Positions 10,955 through 22,470 are shown, counted from the stretch's first letter. The stretch: 64,000 nt of DNA from Limnanthes douglasii subsp. nivea (GCA_036936605.1 JAUPFV010000004.1:126703737-126767736), one strand, 5' to 3'. The notes: generated from the sequence alone by a model not told the origin. Made by a program: numbers and translations.

Positions 10955-11230
10955 CACTCCTTCATTTTATAATAATTATAATAATAATAGTCGTTTTAAA
11001 AAATACTAAGAATTCTATTTTAATTGTTATTTGATAACATCAGTGTAGTAATTAAATTCTTTTATCAATAATATGTTATTATTTGTATTTTTAAATAAAT
11101 TAACAACGTAGTACTAACTTTTGATAAATAATATCAGACTGATTTTGTAAGGAGTAAACATCATTGCATTTATTCGTTTCTAATCCAAAACCCTTAAACG
11201 ATTTTCTTTTATTGCGAAATGGAGGGAGTG
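10955..11230. mobile_element. MITE-like element with terminal inverted repeats
   Basis: The left end CACTCCTTCATTTTATAATA matches the reverse complement of the right end, CACTCCCTCCATTTCGCAAT, with a few differences. The inside is AT-rich and non-coding. The CTCCCTCC-type terminus and a size of about 276 bp fit plant miniature inverted-repeat elements. No clean target-site duplication was found, so the superfamily is not assigned. Confidence 0.5.
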
Positions 11231-11640
11231 AAAGTCACCCACAATCGGCCAGAAGCTGTTTCAGTCTGTGCATGATCTTACCATTAGTATAGAGTTAGGC
11301 TGATCACCGCTGACAACAAACATATTAAAAATTCAAATATGGGATTCTTTCGCCCATTTTATTTTTCGATATCATGTGCCTTTTTTATAATTATTCTTAT
11401 AATAGACCAAAAACAAACACACCATAATGTATTTTAATGTCTTAAATTCGCTTATTGCTAAGATAATAATGATTAAACCGTGATGAAAGCACTATTTGCA
11501 AAATTTTATTTTGCAGTATGAGTTGAGCTAAAGGGAGCTACGAACTGTAGCTATAAATGCCTTTCTTTTGCTTAGCCGTATTTGTTTGGATAAAATATAT
11601 GTAGTGGTAAGTCAAAACATTTATTTATAAATTAAATATT
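11231..11640. other. Non-coding sequence, nothing recognised
   Basis: It contains short less-AT-rich stretches (11230-11330) but no open frame or known motif. Confidence 0.35.
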
Positions 11641-11646
11641 TAGTTG

Positions 11647-11766
11647 ATATTTTTTTTAGACGAAACCGCGTATATAAAGAGATTCGAACTCATGACTTTG
11701 GGTCACAAGCATGTCTTACTCAACCAACTCGACTATTTTTTTAGGACAGTTGACATTTCTAAACAC
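11647..11766 (-). mobile_element. Probable tRNA-derived SINE or SINE-like fragment
   Basis: The minus strand reads TAGTCGAGTTGGTTGAGTAA (an A-box-like tRNA D-arm), then about 30 nt later GAGTTCGAATC (a B box matching the T-arm GTTCGAATC). An A-rich tail (CTAAAAAAAATAT) follows. An 11-bp direct repeat, ATATTTAGTTG, flanks it at 11636-11646 and 11767-11777, as expected for a target-site duplication, though AT-rich sequence weakens that evidence. About 40 nt precede the A box, more than usual, so the 5' end may be misplaced. It is not a functional tRNA because the acceptor stem does not pair. Confidence 0.42.
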
Positions 11767-11955
11767 ATATTTAGTTGTTGTTTTAAAAGTTTCATTAGCG
11801 TACATACAGATTTAACTATAAAATAATTGATTAAAATTAGTAGAAATCCAAATATGGTTAAGTATTATTTTGTGTTGAGATTTTTTTTTTCAGGTGATTA
11901 GCTCCTGGATGTTTAGTATGAAAAAAATAAATGTTCAAAACTACGTTCCAAACAA

Positions 11956-12045
11956 AAATTTAACAAGAACAATACAAATATAAAACCCATTACATAACAT
12001 AAATTTAACAAGAACAATACAAATATAAAACTAATTACATAACAT
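11956..12045. repeat. Tandem duplication of a 45-bp unit
   Basis: Two nearly identical adjacent copies (11956-12000, 12001-12045) both begin AAATTTAACAAGAACAATAC. They differ at a few bases near the end (CCCATT versus CTAATT). Confidence 0.85.
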
Positions 12046-12975
12046 AGATTTTAATATGGTTGTGATTGTGAAGAAATTCTACATCTAGGTGTAACATATT
12101 ATTGATTTTATATAGAAGAAATATTACGTGGAGACTTCGTAAACATAATAAACACAACCGCCGAACCATATTATGCTCCAAAATTTTGCAAGATTATAGA
12201 GGAAGTTTTCAGCTTTCAGTGTTTGTCGATCAAGAAAGTTGTTAACTATGTTCCATCATCTAAAACTCAATAATGATCTCGCGTCATGATGTGCTCAAAA
12301 TTCATATTTATCTCGATATTTATAGAACTAAAGATAAGAAATTAAGCACTCTAGAGTCATAATAGTAGCTGTCAGTTTGTTCTCACAAAAACTGAGAACT
12401 AGTGACATCGGTCGCTCTCACATTCGTACTAAAATGTACTAGAGTGTATTATTCTTGGGAGGTAGTGGCACAAACTTGTGATATCTGTAAGCTAGTAATA
12501 TATATGACCAACCTTCAAGCACACTCATACCAAATATGTTTTAATCAACAGCTGGACTTTCCCATTATTTCAGACTTTTCACATACTATCAAACTTCAGT
12601 TTCATCCAAAAACATAGAAGTATTTTCAAAAGCTTCGGCACGCATAGTCCATGCCCCTGAGTTCTAGCACACAAATTTCATGCATTTAGGTTCCAACAAC
12701 TAAGTTTATTTTCTTAAGTTCTAAAATGTAGTATTCCTCCATTTAGGTTCCCACAAATCTTTATATACATGAGTCTGAGCAGAGCTCATGTCCTTAAGCT
12801 CCAGCATACGTTTTTGAACAAGAGATTAAAATTTTTTCGAACACCGTAGGTACCCGACATGAGTCGTCCTATGAGTTAAGATACCTGAACAATTGGTTTA
12901 CATAGAATGGGTTGTGGGTTTTAAAATATAATACACATCGACTTTGTGATGGATTATGGGTTTTAAAAGTATTTT
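12046..12975. other. Unassigned sequence, possibly old copia LTR or flank
   Basis: No open coding frame is recognised. It lies downstream (minus strand) of the copia RNase H at 13823-14256, so part may be that element's 3' LTR. 12850-12970 has phrases resembling the hAT-like family (GGGTTGTGGGTTTT, GATTATGGGTTTT). Confidence 0.3.
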
Positions 12976-13630
12976 GACAAGTACCCAACATGAACCCGGT
13001 CCACCTAATACCTGTTATTATAATATTATTAGTTAATATATAATATATATTATTATTCTATAAAATCCTAAATTGAATTAGTTCTTGATTGTTTGTGGTT
13101 TTTTATATATGATTTTATTTTTTATAATTGATACATAATTTGTTTTTTACAATTGATATATCATGTGATTGAATTAGTATTTAATATTTTTAATTTTTGT
13201 ATTTAGTCATACTTGATTATATTTAGAATTATATTAAAAGAAATTAGATTTTAAACAATTTAAAGATTAAATTATAAACAATCACAAAATCCTAATTTGG
13301 ATATGAAAATTTGTTAACAAATCATATTTAAGTAACATATATTATATATTAAAAACATTAAGTAAGTATGAAATTTAATATAATAAATATGATTTATAGA
13401 TTTTTGTATTATTATTTTGTTTTAAGTATTTTTTTTATAATATTTTCATTGGATAGTTATTATGGAAAAGACAATCATAGGAAAAAAAATATCAATGGGT
13501 ACCACAGTTGGGTATCCAAACCTAACAGGTTTGGATGTGGGAAAATATTCTTATCTGGGATATATCCAAATCCGGCGGGTTTATAAAAATAAAAACGGGT
13601 TGTGTTATGGGTTTAGCTATACACGTCGTC
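12976..13630. mobile_element. Degenerate hAT-like non-autonomous element
   Basis: The left end (GTACCCAACATGAACCCGG) and the right end (rich in GGGT/TATGGG phrases and closing with GTCGTC) match the ends of the better-preserved copy at 17023-17992. The middle is AT-rich and non-coding. No 8-bp duplication survives, so the copy is older. Confidence 0.42.
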
Positions 13631-13822
13631 ATCCTTAATTTGAACCTAAGTTTCAACTGAGTTCGTGCCTTAGTCACTTTGAACCTATCTTTAACAATTT
13701 TTCATTCATGTTTACAGTGACTTCAGTATCTATTTCTTGATATCTCAAATACTCTATAACATAGACATTCAGTCCACCTACTACCCAGACTTTTACAAAT
13801 CACATGCAATACATGAATTTTT

Positions 13823-14256
13823 AAACTGATAGTACCTTGGTTAGAGAATCTGAAGGGTTTTCTTCACTTGTAACATTTGAAACCTTCACTTGCTCTCTTT
13901 CCATCACATCTCGGATAAAATGGAGCTTGAAATCTACATACTTAGTTTGATCATGGAAATTTAGAATCCTCATCAAGTGAAGAGTACTAATATTGTCAAA
14001 CAATCTAAGTTCTTAATATATGCCTTTAATTTCAATAAATAATCCATTTAACCATATTGCTACTTTCATTCCGTTAGTATCGGTCATAATTCAACTTTGG
14101 TAGATGACAAGGTAACAACCTTTTGAGTTAAGATCAAACACAATCAGTAGATAACCTGAAGCTAACCTCCTAATGTTAAGATGACATATATAGTCAGAAT
14201 CCACATACCCCTCAAAAATCATAAGCTTTGTACTTATGATTATAACCCAACCCAAT
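13823..14256 (-). pseudogene. Copia element C: RNase H and end of pol
   Basis: In minus-strand order, YVDSDYICHLNIRRLASGY, a degenerate TEAEY region, LFDNISTLHL, DQTKYVDFKLHFIRD, then ENPSDSLTKVL. These correspond to the copia YxDSDWAGD...S.SGY, DxxSA, RTKHIDIRYHFIRE and NPADxLTK motifs. Stops and frameshifts are present. Its upstream continuation is not adjacent: it resumes at 44573 on the other side of gypsy element B. Joining the two sides restores the conserved AVKW...DSDYAGD order. Confidence 0.78.
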
Positions 14257-14261
14257 GTTAC
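14257..14261. repeat. TSD of element B, left copy (GTTAC)
   Basis: The 5-bp GTTAC directly before the LTR is identical to 44568-44572. Confidence 0.85.
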
Positions 14262-15243
14262 TGATGTAGGTACGCAAGAGGTTTGGTTTTAGAAGTTATT
14301 CTTTGGAGAATACTCACAGCTTTAACAGATTTAATTGATATGTATGACGGTAGATAGAGTGTTGGTTTGACTCGTTGTTGTTTGGAGAGCACTCACAAAC
14401 GGAATTAAATGGAAAATGTGATAGATAAATGATGGATCGAGTTGCGCCACAAAGGTGATGGAAATCCTTTAATAAGCAAAACTTCAAACTGAATTTATCC
14501 CAGATAAAATCAGAATGAATGATCAACTAAACTCGCTTCTCACCAGAGTAGTTTAAAGATAAATTTAGTCCTGACAAATATGTGGGTAACAAATCGTTTT
14601 TTAATTGATATTTTTCACTTGATTTATTCTTATTTCTTCCATGGAGAGTACAACAATTTAAAGGAAAAATACAACTGAACATCCTAAAAACTATACTAAA
14701 AATAGAAAAAATATATATATCCTTACAACTAGTAAATAAAAAAGATATCCTAACAAACTAGCTAAAAGATAGCAAATTAAGATTGATCTTAACCAACTAA
14801 AAATAATAGCTTGTAAATTCAAAGATATCCTAAAAATACCTAAAAGATAGAAAATTAAAAAACATATATTAACAAACTAAGTGTTTGAAGATCTGGAGTT
14901 TCATTTTCGTATCCCATTTTTATCAAATCTTCTAGAAGCATTTTCAATGCTTTCTTGATCATCTATCATGTAGAAAATGGGATGGACTCGATTAACAATT
15001 AAAATATAATTTATATCATGCTTTATTTGGCTTATAAGGCTATCAACGACGTTGTTGAACTCTCGACGAAGTCCCCTTGATCTTGAGCGTGTTATAGGAC
15101 CAATTCCAATAGTTGGTACTTTGACAGTCTTATGTTGGTCTTTAATTGGATCTGTTTAAATATCGTTATCATTAATTCCAATAGATGGTACTGTGATAGT
15201 CTTATGTTGGTCTTCAGTTGGATCTATTTGGATTCCCTCATCA
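14262..15243 (-). repeat. Element B 3' LTR
   Basis: This 982-bp copy starts TGATGTAGG and ends CCTCATCA on the plus strand. It is collinear with 43605-44567, although with numerous substitutions and small indels, so the insertion is old. Confidence 0.88.
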
Positions 15244-15256
15244 TTCCTTCCTTCTT
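15244..15256 (-). promoter_or_regulatory. Element B polypurine tract
   Basis: The minus strand reads AAGAAGGAAGGAA immediately before the 3' LTR. This is the plus-strand DNA priming site of reverse transcription. Confidence 0.75.
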
Positions 15257-15499
15257 GAGAAAGTTTTTCCTCAAAATTGGTTCATTTGTATTAAATGGAG
15301 ACATGTTAGAAACATTAAATCTTTTGGAAATGTTAATATCTCCCATAAGCGCTAATTTCTAGGCATTATCATTGCTTCCCTCCAGAAATTTGAATGGACC
15401 ATCTTCACGAGGTAGAAGCTTAAAACTTCCTTTTTAGGGAATTTTTATGGTCTCATGTATATCCAAACCCAGTCTCATGATTCAAAGGTTAACTTTTTT

Positions 15500-16080
15500 T
15501 CATAATTTATCTCCTTGACCCTTATACTGCGCTGTTTTCTTTTCTAAGTTTTCCTTAACTTTCTGGTGTATTTTCTCGACAAGTCTAGCCTTGTGTATTC
15601 CAGCTTGTCATGAATAATCTGATGGTGATAGTGGGGCTAAGTCTAACGGTGTCAAAGGCTTAAATCCATACACAATTTTAAAATGAGACATTTTCGTAGC
15701 AAAATGGATAGCATGGTTATAAGCAAACTTAATGAATGGTAAACATTTCAACCAATTGTTCATAATTTTACCCACAGCAGTTTAGTCCTCATCTTCTTGC
15801 AAAGCGTTTCCAAAATTGGCTGAGGACTTTGGTGTCTCAGTCAGAGATAATATTCATTAGCATTTTATGTAAACGCACTAATTCTTTGAAGAACAAGTCT
15901 GATGTTTGAGAAACATCATTCACCTTAGCACATGGTAGAAAAGGTTTCATCTTCGAGAACATGTCCATTACAAAAAATATGGAGTCTTTGTGTCTGATTT
16001 TTGGAAGTCATAACATGAAATTTATACATATATTGACCCATGGTACAGCTGGAATTGGCAATAGGTGATAAAGAGCATGA
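15500..16080 (-). pseudogene. Element B integrase
   Basis: The minus strand gives IPAVPWVNICINF, KDSIFFVMDMFSKMKPFLPC, SDLFFKELVRLHKM, ISD*DTKVLSQFWK, then MSHFKIVYGFKPLTPLDL. These are the rve-type integrase core of Ty3/gypsy (the DSIFVVVDRFSKMAHFIPC and SDRDxKF motifs) and its C-terminal region. The HPQTDGQTE block is disrupted and several stops interrupt the frame. The enzyme would insert element DNA into the chromosome; this copy is dead. Confidence 0.8.
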
Positions 16081-16299
16081 AGATGCGATTTATATTTTTC
16101 TTCTAAGAAATAATACAACGGTTGCAAAACTTATCCACGTCTTTCTTCAAGTGATTCCAAAAGAAATGCTCACCAACAACAACTAAGGTTTTATCTCGTC
16201 CAAGGTTCCTCCATGTGCTTCTCTTAAGATGAGATCATGCACAAACATTTGTATCTAAACAAGAACTCATCATGTCTGTAAACAAGTCAAATGCCATTT

Positions 16300-17014
16300 T
16301 AGAACACTCTTTGTAAATATGTCTAAAGTCTGGATCATCTTCATACATCCCTTTGATGTGTTCAAATCCTAAAACAATTTCCTCCAATCTAAAATATTTT
16401 CTTTTGTCTTTTTGTATTTGATGATGTGAGGGAATAGCTCAATGAACTCCAAGCACTTAGCATGTCTTATCTTGAGTTTGGTCTGGCCTCTTAGATGTTT
16501 AGGAGTCTCATGATCTGTATAAATAACAAACTATTTAGATAATAAATAATGTTGCCATATTTCCAACGACCTTACTAATGCATAGAGCTCCTTATCATAG
16601 GTTGGATAGTTGAGTGTTGTTCCACAAAAAGTTTTACTAAAATAAGCTATAGGAAGTCCTTCTTAAATCAATAGACCTCCAATACCCAGACCTGAAACAT
16701 CACACTCTACTTCAAACATTTTGTCAAAATTTGGAAGAACTCAATCCAGTGCTTGAGTGAGGCTATCTTTGAGGGTTTGAAAATCCTTCTTTTGTGCTTC
16801 TCCCCACTTGAAATACACATTTTTCTTAATCACATTAGTGAGAGGATTTGCTAAGGTACTGAAATCTTTGACAAATCTCATACATAAACTAGCCAATCCA
16901 TGAAAACTTCGCACATGTCCAATCGTTTGTATTGTCCATTCTTGCATTGCTTTGATATTTTTTTGTCAACTTGTAGGCCTTGAAAATCACAATAAATCTA
17001 AGGAATACAAGCTA
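16300..17014 (-). pseudogene. Element B RT connection and RNase H
   Basis: The open piece at 16947-16741 (68 residues) carries HVRSFHGLASLCMRFVKDFS and LANPLTNVIKK, the conserved stretch linking RT to RNase H. Downstream on the same strand, [48 protein letters not shown] and [13 protein letters not shown] correspond to the RNase H core. Isolated stops interrupt it (for example after GLLI). Its upstream end joins the RT at 18001 across the hAT-like insertion; some RT sequence between the two is missing. Confidence 0.8.
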
Positions 17015-17022
17015 ATCTGTAC
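17015..17022. repeat. 8-bp TSD of hAT-like element, left copy
   Basis: ATCTGTAC, identical to 17993-18000. Confidence 0.8.
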
Positions 17023-17992
17023 ATAATGTACCCAAACTGAACCCCACCCACTGGGTAATACCCGACGGGTACCCATTAAATTAATATTATATAAAAATTA
17101 TATTATTTAATATTATTGATCAATCTTTAAAATAAAGTTATTAATAACCAAAACCATATATTATTTTCTAATATATACAATACATTCTTGAAAAAAATTA
17201 TTCTACATTTAAACATTAAATTTAGTTTTTCAAAAAAATTCTTTTAATATTTTTTATTTTTCTCTCCAAAACTGATATTATCAATATGAGTCTAATATTG
17301 TTAATTAAATAAAAAAATACTTACATATACCAAAACCATATATTAATTATTAATAACATTATAAAAATATAAAATATTTGCTAATTATCACTAAATATCG
17401 TATATTTTGAAAAATATTTTTCTACGTTTAAACATTAAATTTGATTTTTCAATTTCTCCTTTTAAAAGTATTTTTTAGTTTTCTATCTAATAATATTATT
17501 ATTTATTAAATAAAAAAGTTACTAACATATACTAAAATAATATATTAATTATTAATAATAACAAAATAATATTCTACATTTATATATTAAATTTGATTAT
17601 TTATATTTTTTAAACTTTTTTTCTTTTTTCTGCAATTAGTATCAAACTCAAGACGACCTAATAATATAATTAATTAAATTAAAAGAAAATGATTTACTAA
17701 CATATACCAAAACTATGTATTTATTATTAATAGATAGCAATTAGCATTAGGGTAAAGTATTTTTTTATATAGAATTGGCTTAAATCTAGAGATCCGTGAG
17801 TAGTTTTTCAAAACAAAACCATAACTTCAATGGGTAGTCACGAATGGGTACCCGAACTTGCCGGGTTAGGGTGTGGGAAACAATATTACTACTTGACGGG
17901 CACGGGTTAGGGTATGGGTTTGAAAAAATATAGACGGAATGGGCTATGGGTTACGGGTTTACCTATACCCGCACCCATCCCGACCCATTGTC
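17023..17992. mobile_element. Non-autonomous hAT-like element, 970 bp
   Basis: A perfect 8-bp direct repeat (ATCTGTAC) flanks the element, the target-site size of the hAT superfamily. The two ends are rich in GGGTACCC-type phrases (left ACCCGACGGGTACCC, right GGGTATGGG and ATACCCGCACCC). They surround an AT-rich interior without a transposase ORF. Terminal inverted repeats are short and imperfect. It interrupts the RT gene of element B just after the IGKFVV motif, so it inserted after B. A decayed relative is at 12976-13630. Confidence 0.72.
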
Positions 17993-18000
17993 ATCTGTAC
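17993..18000. repeat. 8-bp TSD of hAT-like element, right copy
   Basis: ATCTGTAC, identical to 17015-17022. Confidence 0.8.
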
Positions 18001-18661
18001 GACGAACTTACCTATATATACTTTTAAAAGTTGATTCATGAGCCACATAAACGTACATAGAGAATTAGTAAGCCCAAGTGGCATAACTAGCCATTCATAC
18101 CATCTTTGCTTGCTTTTGAAGGTTGTCTTCCATTCATCTTATTCTCGCATTCTAACTTAGTGATAACCACTTCTCAAATAAATCTTAGAAAACATGAAGG
18201 TACCACTAAGTTCATCCAACATGTCATCAAGTCCTAGAATTGGATAGTGGCATTTGATGGTGATATTGTTAATGGCACGACAATTCATACACATTCTCCA
18301 ACTACCATCTATCTTGGGTACCAGCTGGTAAAGCACATTGGCTAAGGCTCTCTTTGATGTAACCTTTAGCCATTAATTCCTGTAGTTGTTTCTCCAACTC
18401 CTTAGTTTCTTTAGGGTTCATGCGTTAGGTCGGTTTGTTTGGTAATGCAGAACCGAAAATAATATCAATTTGATGTTTAATGCCTCGAAAAGAGAGAAAC
18501 GAGAGAGTATCTCATCTGGAAATATATCTTCATATTTTTCAAAATGATTTTCACTTCATTTGGTAATTCTAGCATGTTAACACCAGAATTTAAGCACTCT
18601 TTGAATAAAATCTGTTTACAGTGCTTTCAGCACTCATGGACTTGCAAACAACATAGAAGAT
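18001..18661 (-). pseudogene. Element B reverse transcriptase
   Basis: The minus strand reads [81 protein letters not shown], then [15 protein letters not shown]. These are ordered Ty3/gypsy RT blocks. The catalytic YFDD block lies beyond the hAT-like insertion and is no longer recognisable. Frameshifts and stops occur (for example Y for the first catalytic D in FSKIDLRSGYH). Its upstream side is cut by element A at 18662/41872. Confidence 0.82.
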
Positions 18662-18666
18662 AAATA
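18662..18666. repeat. TSD of element A, left copy (AAATA)
   Basis: The 5-bp AAATA directly outside the 5' LTR equals 41872-41876. Confidence 0.8.
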
Positions 18667-19070
18667 TAATAACGGAAGGAAAATATGATGATTAATAAGC
18701 CTTGTTCTAGCAAACAAATGGTCAAATATGTGAAATTAATTACCAATTTAAGGACGGAGGGGAAGTCAAATGTAATAACTAGTAAACTCGTTTATGAAAA
18801 GTAAAAGAGGGGGTGAGAAATCCAAGTAAATAGTGGTAAACATGTAATTTCATTATTCACCTCATGTACAATATAAATGACATTCCTTTTGGGGGAAAAG
18901 GTCTAATGATTAACCAATTATTACTATATTTATTCTTTTTATCTCTTTATCTCTCTACTAAATATTTATTCTCTCACTAAAGTATCTGATACGAACATTA
19001 CTTAGACAGACGCTCTCATATGAACATTTTTGCATCTGGATTTATCTCTGAGAATTATCTGAGTTCATCA
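18667..19070 (+). repeat. Element A 5' LTR
   Basis: This 404-bp copy begins TAATAACGG (the expected TG has mutated to TA; the 3' LTR has TGATAAGGG) and ends GAGTTCATCA. It shares with the 3' LTR long blocks such as AAATGTAATAACTAGTAAA and AACCAATTATTACTA. A TATA-like ATATAAATGACATTCC lies at about 18870-18886. It lacks about 18 bp present in the 3' LTR and has many substitutions, so the insertion is not recent. Confidence 0.88.
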
Positions 19071-19071
19071 G

Positions 19072-19090
19072 TGGCGCTGTCTGTGGGAAC
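19072..19090 (+). promoter_or_regulatory. Element A primer-binding site
   Basis: TGGCGCTGTCTGTGGGAAC starts one base after the LTR end. The pattern TGGCGCxGTCTGTGGGAA is common as the minus-strand primer site in plant gypsy elements; the tRNA is not assigned here. Confidence 0.75.
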
Positions 19091-19153
19091 CTGAATGGTA
19101 CCCGGAATCACCGTTCCAAAATCGTAAAAATAATCTAAAGCAAAAAACAAACA

Positions 19154-20970
19154 ATGAAAACTAAAATTCTTGGAGAGATAGAGGCAAATCCGAAAAAAAC
19201 ATTGATCGGAGTCTCATCTAGATATCTTGTGACGGAAGAGCAAGTGACACATAAAAGAAACGATAATAATCGGTATGCTGAAGAGATCCTCGAAGAATCT
19301 GTCTTAGTTGTCAGGCGGAAAGAGCTGTTGGAGGATATTGAGTCTAAACGCTGAAAAGGAAGTGATAATCAGCTCGCGTAAAATCAAATTAGAAGTTCGA
19401 CGAGAGTATATTGTGGTAAGTCGGGCCTATGATGTCAATCAATCTTAGGAAAGGTATCGGAGAAAAAGCCATCGATCCTCCAAATTGCGAGCTAGAGCTG
19501 AACAACGTTATGAGTCAAGAGAATCTAGTGAGTATACTTCTTTTAGTTCAGATGAATTTTCATCATCGGATACTGATGTTAGGTATAAACCAGGTGAGAG
19601 ATATAGAGATTTGAGGGTACATAAAAGTTCCCATCAAACTAATCGGAGGACTAAGAGTTCAAGGAAGAAAAACCATGATCACGGAAAGAGAAAGTTATAT
19701 TCTGGAGAGCCTGACAAAACGGTAAATGCAATTCAACAAGAACATATAACTCTACAGAGGAAAATTCAATCTAACAATTACAATAAGATTACCGAGTCAA
19801 TATCTGAGGAAGGTCTATATGTGACAGCAAACGAATGACTGGGGGGAAACACATACAATGTCGGACATAATTGGAGGTCATCTCCACTATCTCCGAAAAT
19901 TTTATCCGGGCATCTCCCAAAGTGGTTCGAAATATCTAAGTTGGAAAAGTTTGATTGCATACAAGATCCAGGTAGCCACATTGAACAATTTAAGAATTTC
20001 ATGATTAATTATAACAACGATGACAAGTTATTATGCAGGGATCTCTCTCAAATTTTCAATAATGTTGCGTCGAAGTGGTGTAATCGTTTACCTCAAGGGT
20101 GTATCAAGAATTTGGATATGTTCTTGAGCATGTTCCAGCAACATTTTGTTGGAAGCAAGAAGTTCTGAGAAAATAAGGACACTATAATCTACTGCAGGAA
20201 GAAATTTAGGGAGAGTCTCAAAGAGTATACAAAGCATTTCATCCAAGTTAAGACAGATATGGAATTTTGTGAAGATAAAGTGGCTCTAGCTGCCTTCTGA
20301 ATGGGTTTGCTTCCAGGGGTGATGGAGGATAATACCGCATTGACGTAGGCTATGACATTCGGAGCATTATTGGATCAGATAGAGAAGCAAATTTTAGTTG
20401 AAGAAACTAAAGCCTTGGAGATAGAATAGATGTCACAGTTTAATACGAATGAGTTATGCCAAGATCTGACTATGATAAGACCCAGTATGGCACCAGTGAA
20501 CGTCCTACAGCAAGTATCTCTTCCAATAAGTACAATCCGACCCTAAGCACCAGTACAAGTAATAAGTCAGGCACCCCAAAGGATAGTTAACATTCAACAA
20601 TACATGCAAATAGTCAACACTCAGCAATATGTTCGGCCCATGTCCAACAAATGAGTCCGACCAACCTATTATGTTGAGTTGACTGAATGTGTATCTACTA
20701 TCTTTGAGAAGGCGCGTTCAAATGTACACTTTTGTAAGCTTTTCCCAATGCAGACTCTAAGGGAGCATAGAAAAAACAATTATTGTTAGTATCAAGAGGA
20801 TATCGGGCATGATACAAAAGATTGTGTGGCGCTAAAAAAAGAAGTACAATACTTGATAGAAAATAGGAAGTTAGTCAATTTTGTGGAGAAGAATTCAACG
20901 GTTTCTCTCAAACAAGAAGTTGTTCCTAAGAAAGAGGATATGATGATGATATCCTTGCTAAGTATTTAGA
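19154..20970 (+). pseudogene. Element A gag
   Basis: The first methionine is at 19154, 83 bp after the LTR, opening a charged N-terminal stretch (to 19354). A serine- and arginine-rich segment follows at 19485-19838. The capsid-like core is around 19890-20430: KWFEISKLEKFDCIQDPGSH, EQFKNFMINYNNDDKLLCRD, WCNRLPQGCIKNLDMF, RESLKEYTKHFIQVK, then LAAF*MGLLPGVMED. A zinc-knuckle-like region, NNYC*YQEDIGHDTKDCVAL, lies near 20775-20835. Gag would form the particle around element RNA. Internal stops (for example at 20168 and about 20300) and frame changes show that this copy is dead. Confidence 0.8.
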
Positions 20971-21239
20971 CCCAAAGTCAGGGAAAACAACATAAACATG
21001 GTAGAAGAACCGAGAGAAATAGGAAAGGTTAGTGAGTTATGTGCTTTCTTTGAGTTACTAACAATTTTTTGTGGAGATACAGTTGCAGGAATATCGAATT
21101 TTTCTCGGAAAAGACACATCGTTAGTCTAGCAACTCAACTGGAAGTAGCACTTCAACACATTTGTATAGAAATACATCCCCAATACTTTGTTTCGAAGAT
21201 GATGACATGAGAGATGTAGTCGGTCCGCATGAGAATGCA

Positions 21240-21660
21240 GTAGTCATCTGAGCGGAGATAGTGGGAAATGAGATACAATTTTTTTTATTGATACGGTAGT
21301 TGATCTAACATAATTTTTATGTCTACTTATAGCCAGATCAAAAACCCACCAAAAATCTGGCAATCGGACTGGACGATAGTCGGATTCACCGGGGCTACGG
21401 CTGAGGTAGTCGGAGAATTCAAGGGGATGGTAGAATTGGGTCGATGACCATTCAAGAAGGTAGTTATAGTCTTATTTGTAGGGGTAGATGCTCCCACATC
21501 TTATAATGTTATCTTCAGAAGGTCTTGGTTATCTAAAATTCATGTAGTGCCATCAATGTTTGATGTATGTAGTGGGAAGCAACGTGGGAACAGTAAGAAG
21601 CAGCAAGAAAATAGCAAGAGAGTGTTACCGAGCAACGTTGGCCCTCAATCATGTTAAGGG
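21240..21660 (+). pseudogene. Element A protease
   Basis: A degraded active site reads FFIDTVVDL in place of the usual (L/I)DTGSS. The family's C-terminal pattern follows near 21485-21570: VGVDAPTSYNVIFRRSWLSK and IHVVPSMF, matching the Tat-type YNxIxGRxxL...VVPST signature. Frames change repeatedly between them. The retropepsin would cut the gag-pol polyprotein. Confidence 0.72.
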
Positions 21661-21686
21661 GATTGAGTCAGATTAAATAGCAATCA

Positions 21687-22470
21687 GTGGGGGCTCCCCC
21701 GGAGTCTGATCCCGTGGATGATTCGAGGGAAGCCCCCGGATTCATGGTCCCAGATGATAGCTTTGAGGATCATGTCTTCTTTCCGGGTAAAAGACTCAAA
21801 ATTAGCACGAGATTATCTCTGGAGGTAAAAGAAGTTTTTATCAAGTTTCTTTCAACAAAATTACATTTGTTTGCATGGTGCGCGGATGATGTCACAGGAG
21901 TTCCATCCAATTTCATATATCATAGGCTTGCGGTACGAAGCAATGTTCGTCCGATCGTACAGAAGAGGAAATTTGTTTCTCAAGAAAAAGTTGAAGCTAT
22001 AATGTCAAGGGTGGATCATCTAACTAAAGTGGGCCACATACGCGAGTCACAAGATCCTTTATGGACTGCTAATCTGGTCCTAGCAAAGAATAATGGCAAG
22101 TGGAGAATGTGTGTGGACTTCGCCGATCTAAACAGAGCATGCCCCAAACATCCTTTCCCTGAGCCCAGAATAGATCAGTTAGTTGATTCAACATCTAGGA
22201 ACTGGTTGTTATCTTTTATGGATGCTTATGCCGGGTATAATCAGATTCAAATGGATCCAAGAGATAAGGAGAGTACAACCTTTATCACCGAAAGAGGTTT
22301 ACACTTCTACAAGGTAATGTCATCCGGATTGAAGAATGACAGAGCGACATACCAACATTTAGTAAACAAAGGCTTTGAGTCTTAAATTGGAAGAAATGTT
22401 GAGGTTTACATTGATGACATGTTAGCCAAAAGCTCAAAAGGTGTACTGTATAAAAAATCTTTTAGACGTC
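21687..22470 (+). pseudogene. Element A reverse transcriptase
   Basis: A 232-residue open piece (21687-22385) contains LFAWCADDVTGVPS, IVQKRKFVSQEKVEAI, GKWRMCVDFADLNRACPKH, FPEPRIDQLVDST, then LLSFMDAYAGYNQIQMDP with the first catalytic aspartate, then TTFITERGLHFYKVM and ATYQHLVNKGFES. A TAA at 22383-22385 interrupts it. The next codons continue IGRNVEVYIDDMLAKSS, the YxDD active site. The usual motif is VMPFGLKNAGATYQ; here it is VMSSGLKNDRATYQ. Soon after YIDD the family alignment ends and integrase-type sequence follows, so the thumb and all of RNase H are deleted. From 22287 onward it lies in unit 0 of the tandem array. Confidence 0.88.

Noticed and set aside
11650..11740. A functional tRNA gene (minus strand)
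   Set aside because: A and B boxes are present but the acceptor and anticodon stems do not form; it is better explained as SINE or tRNA-derived debris.
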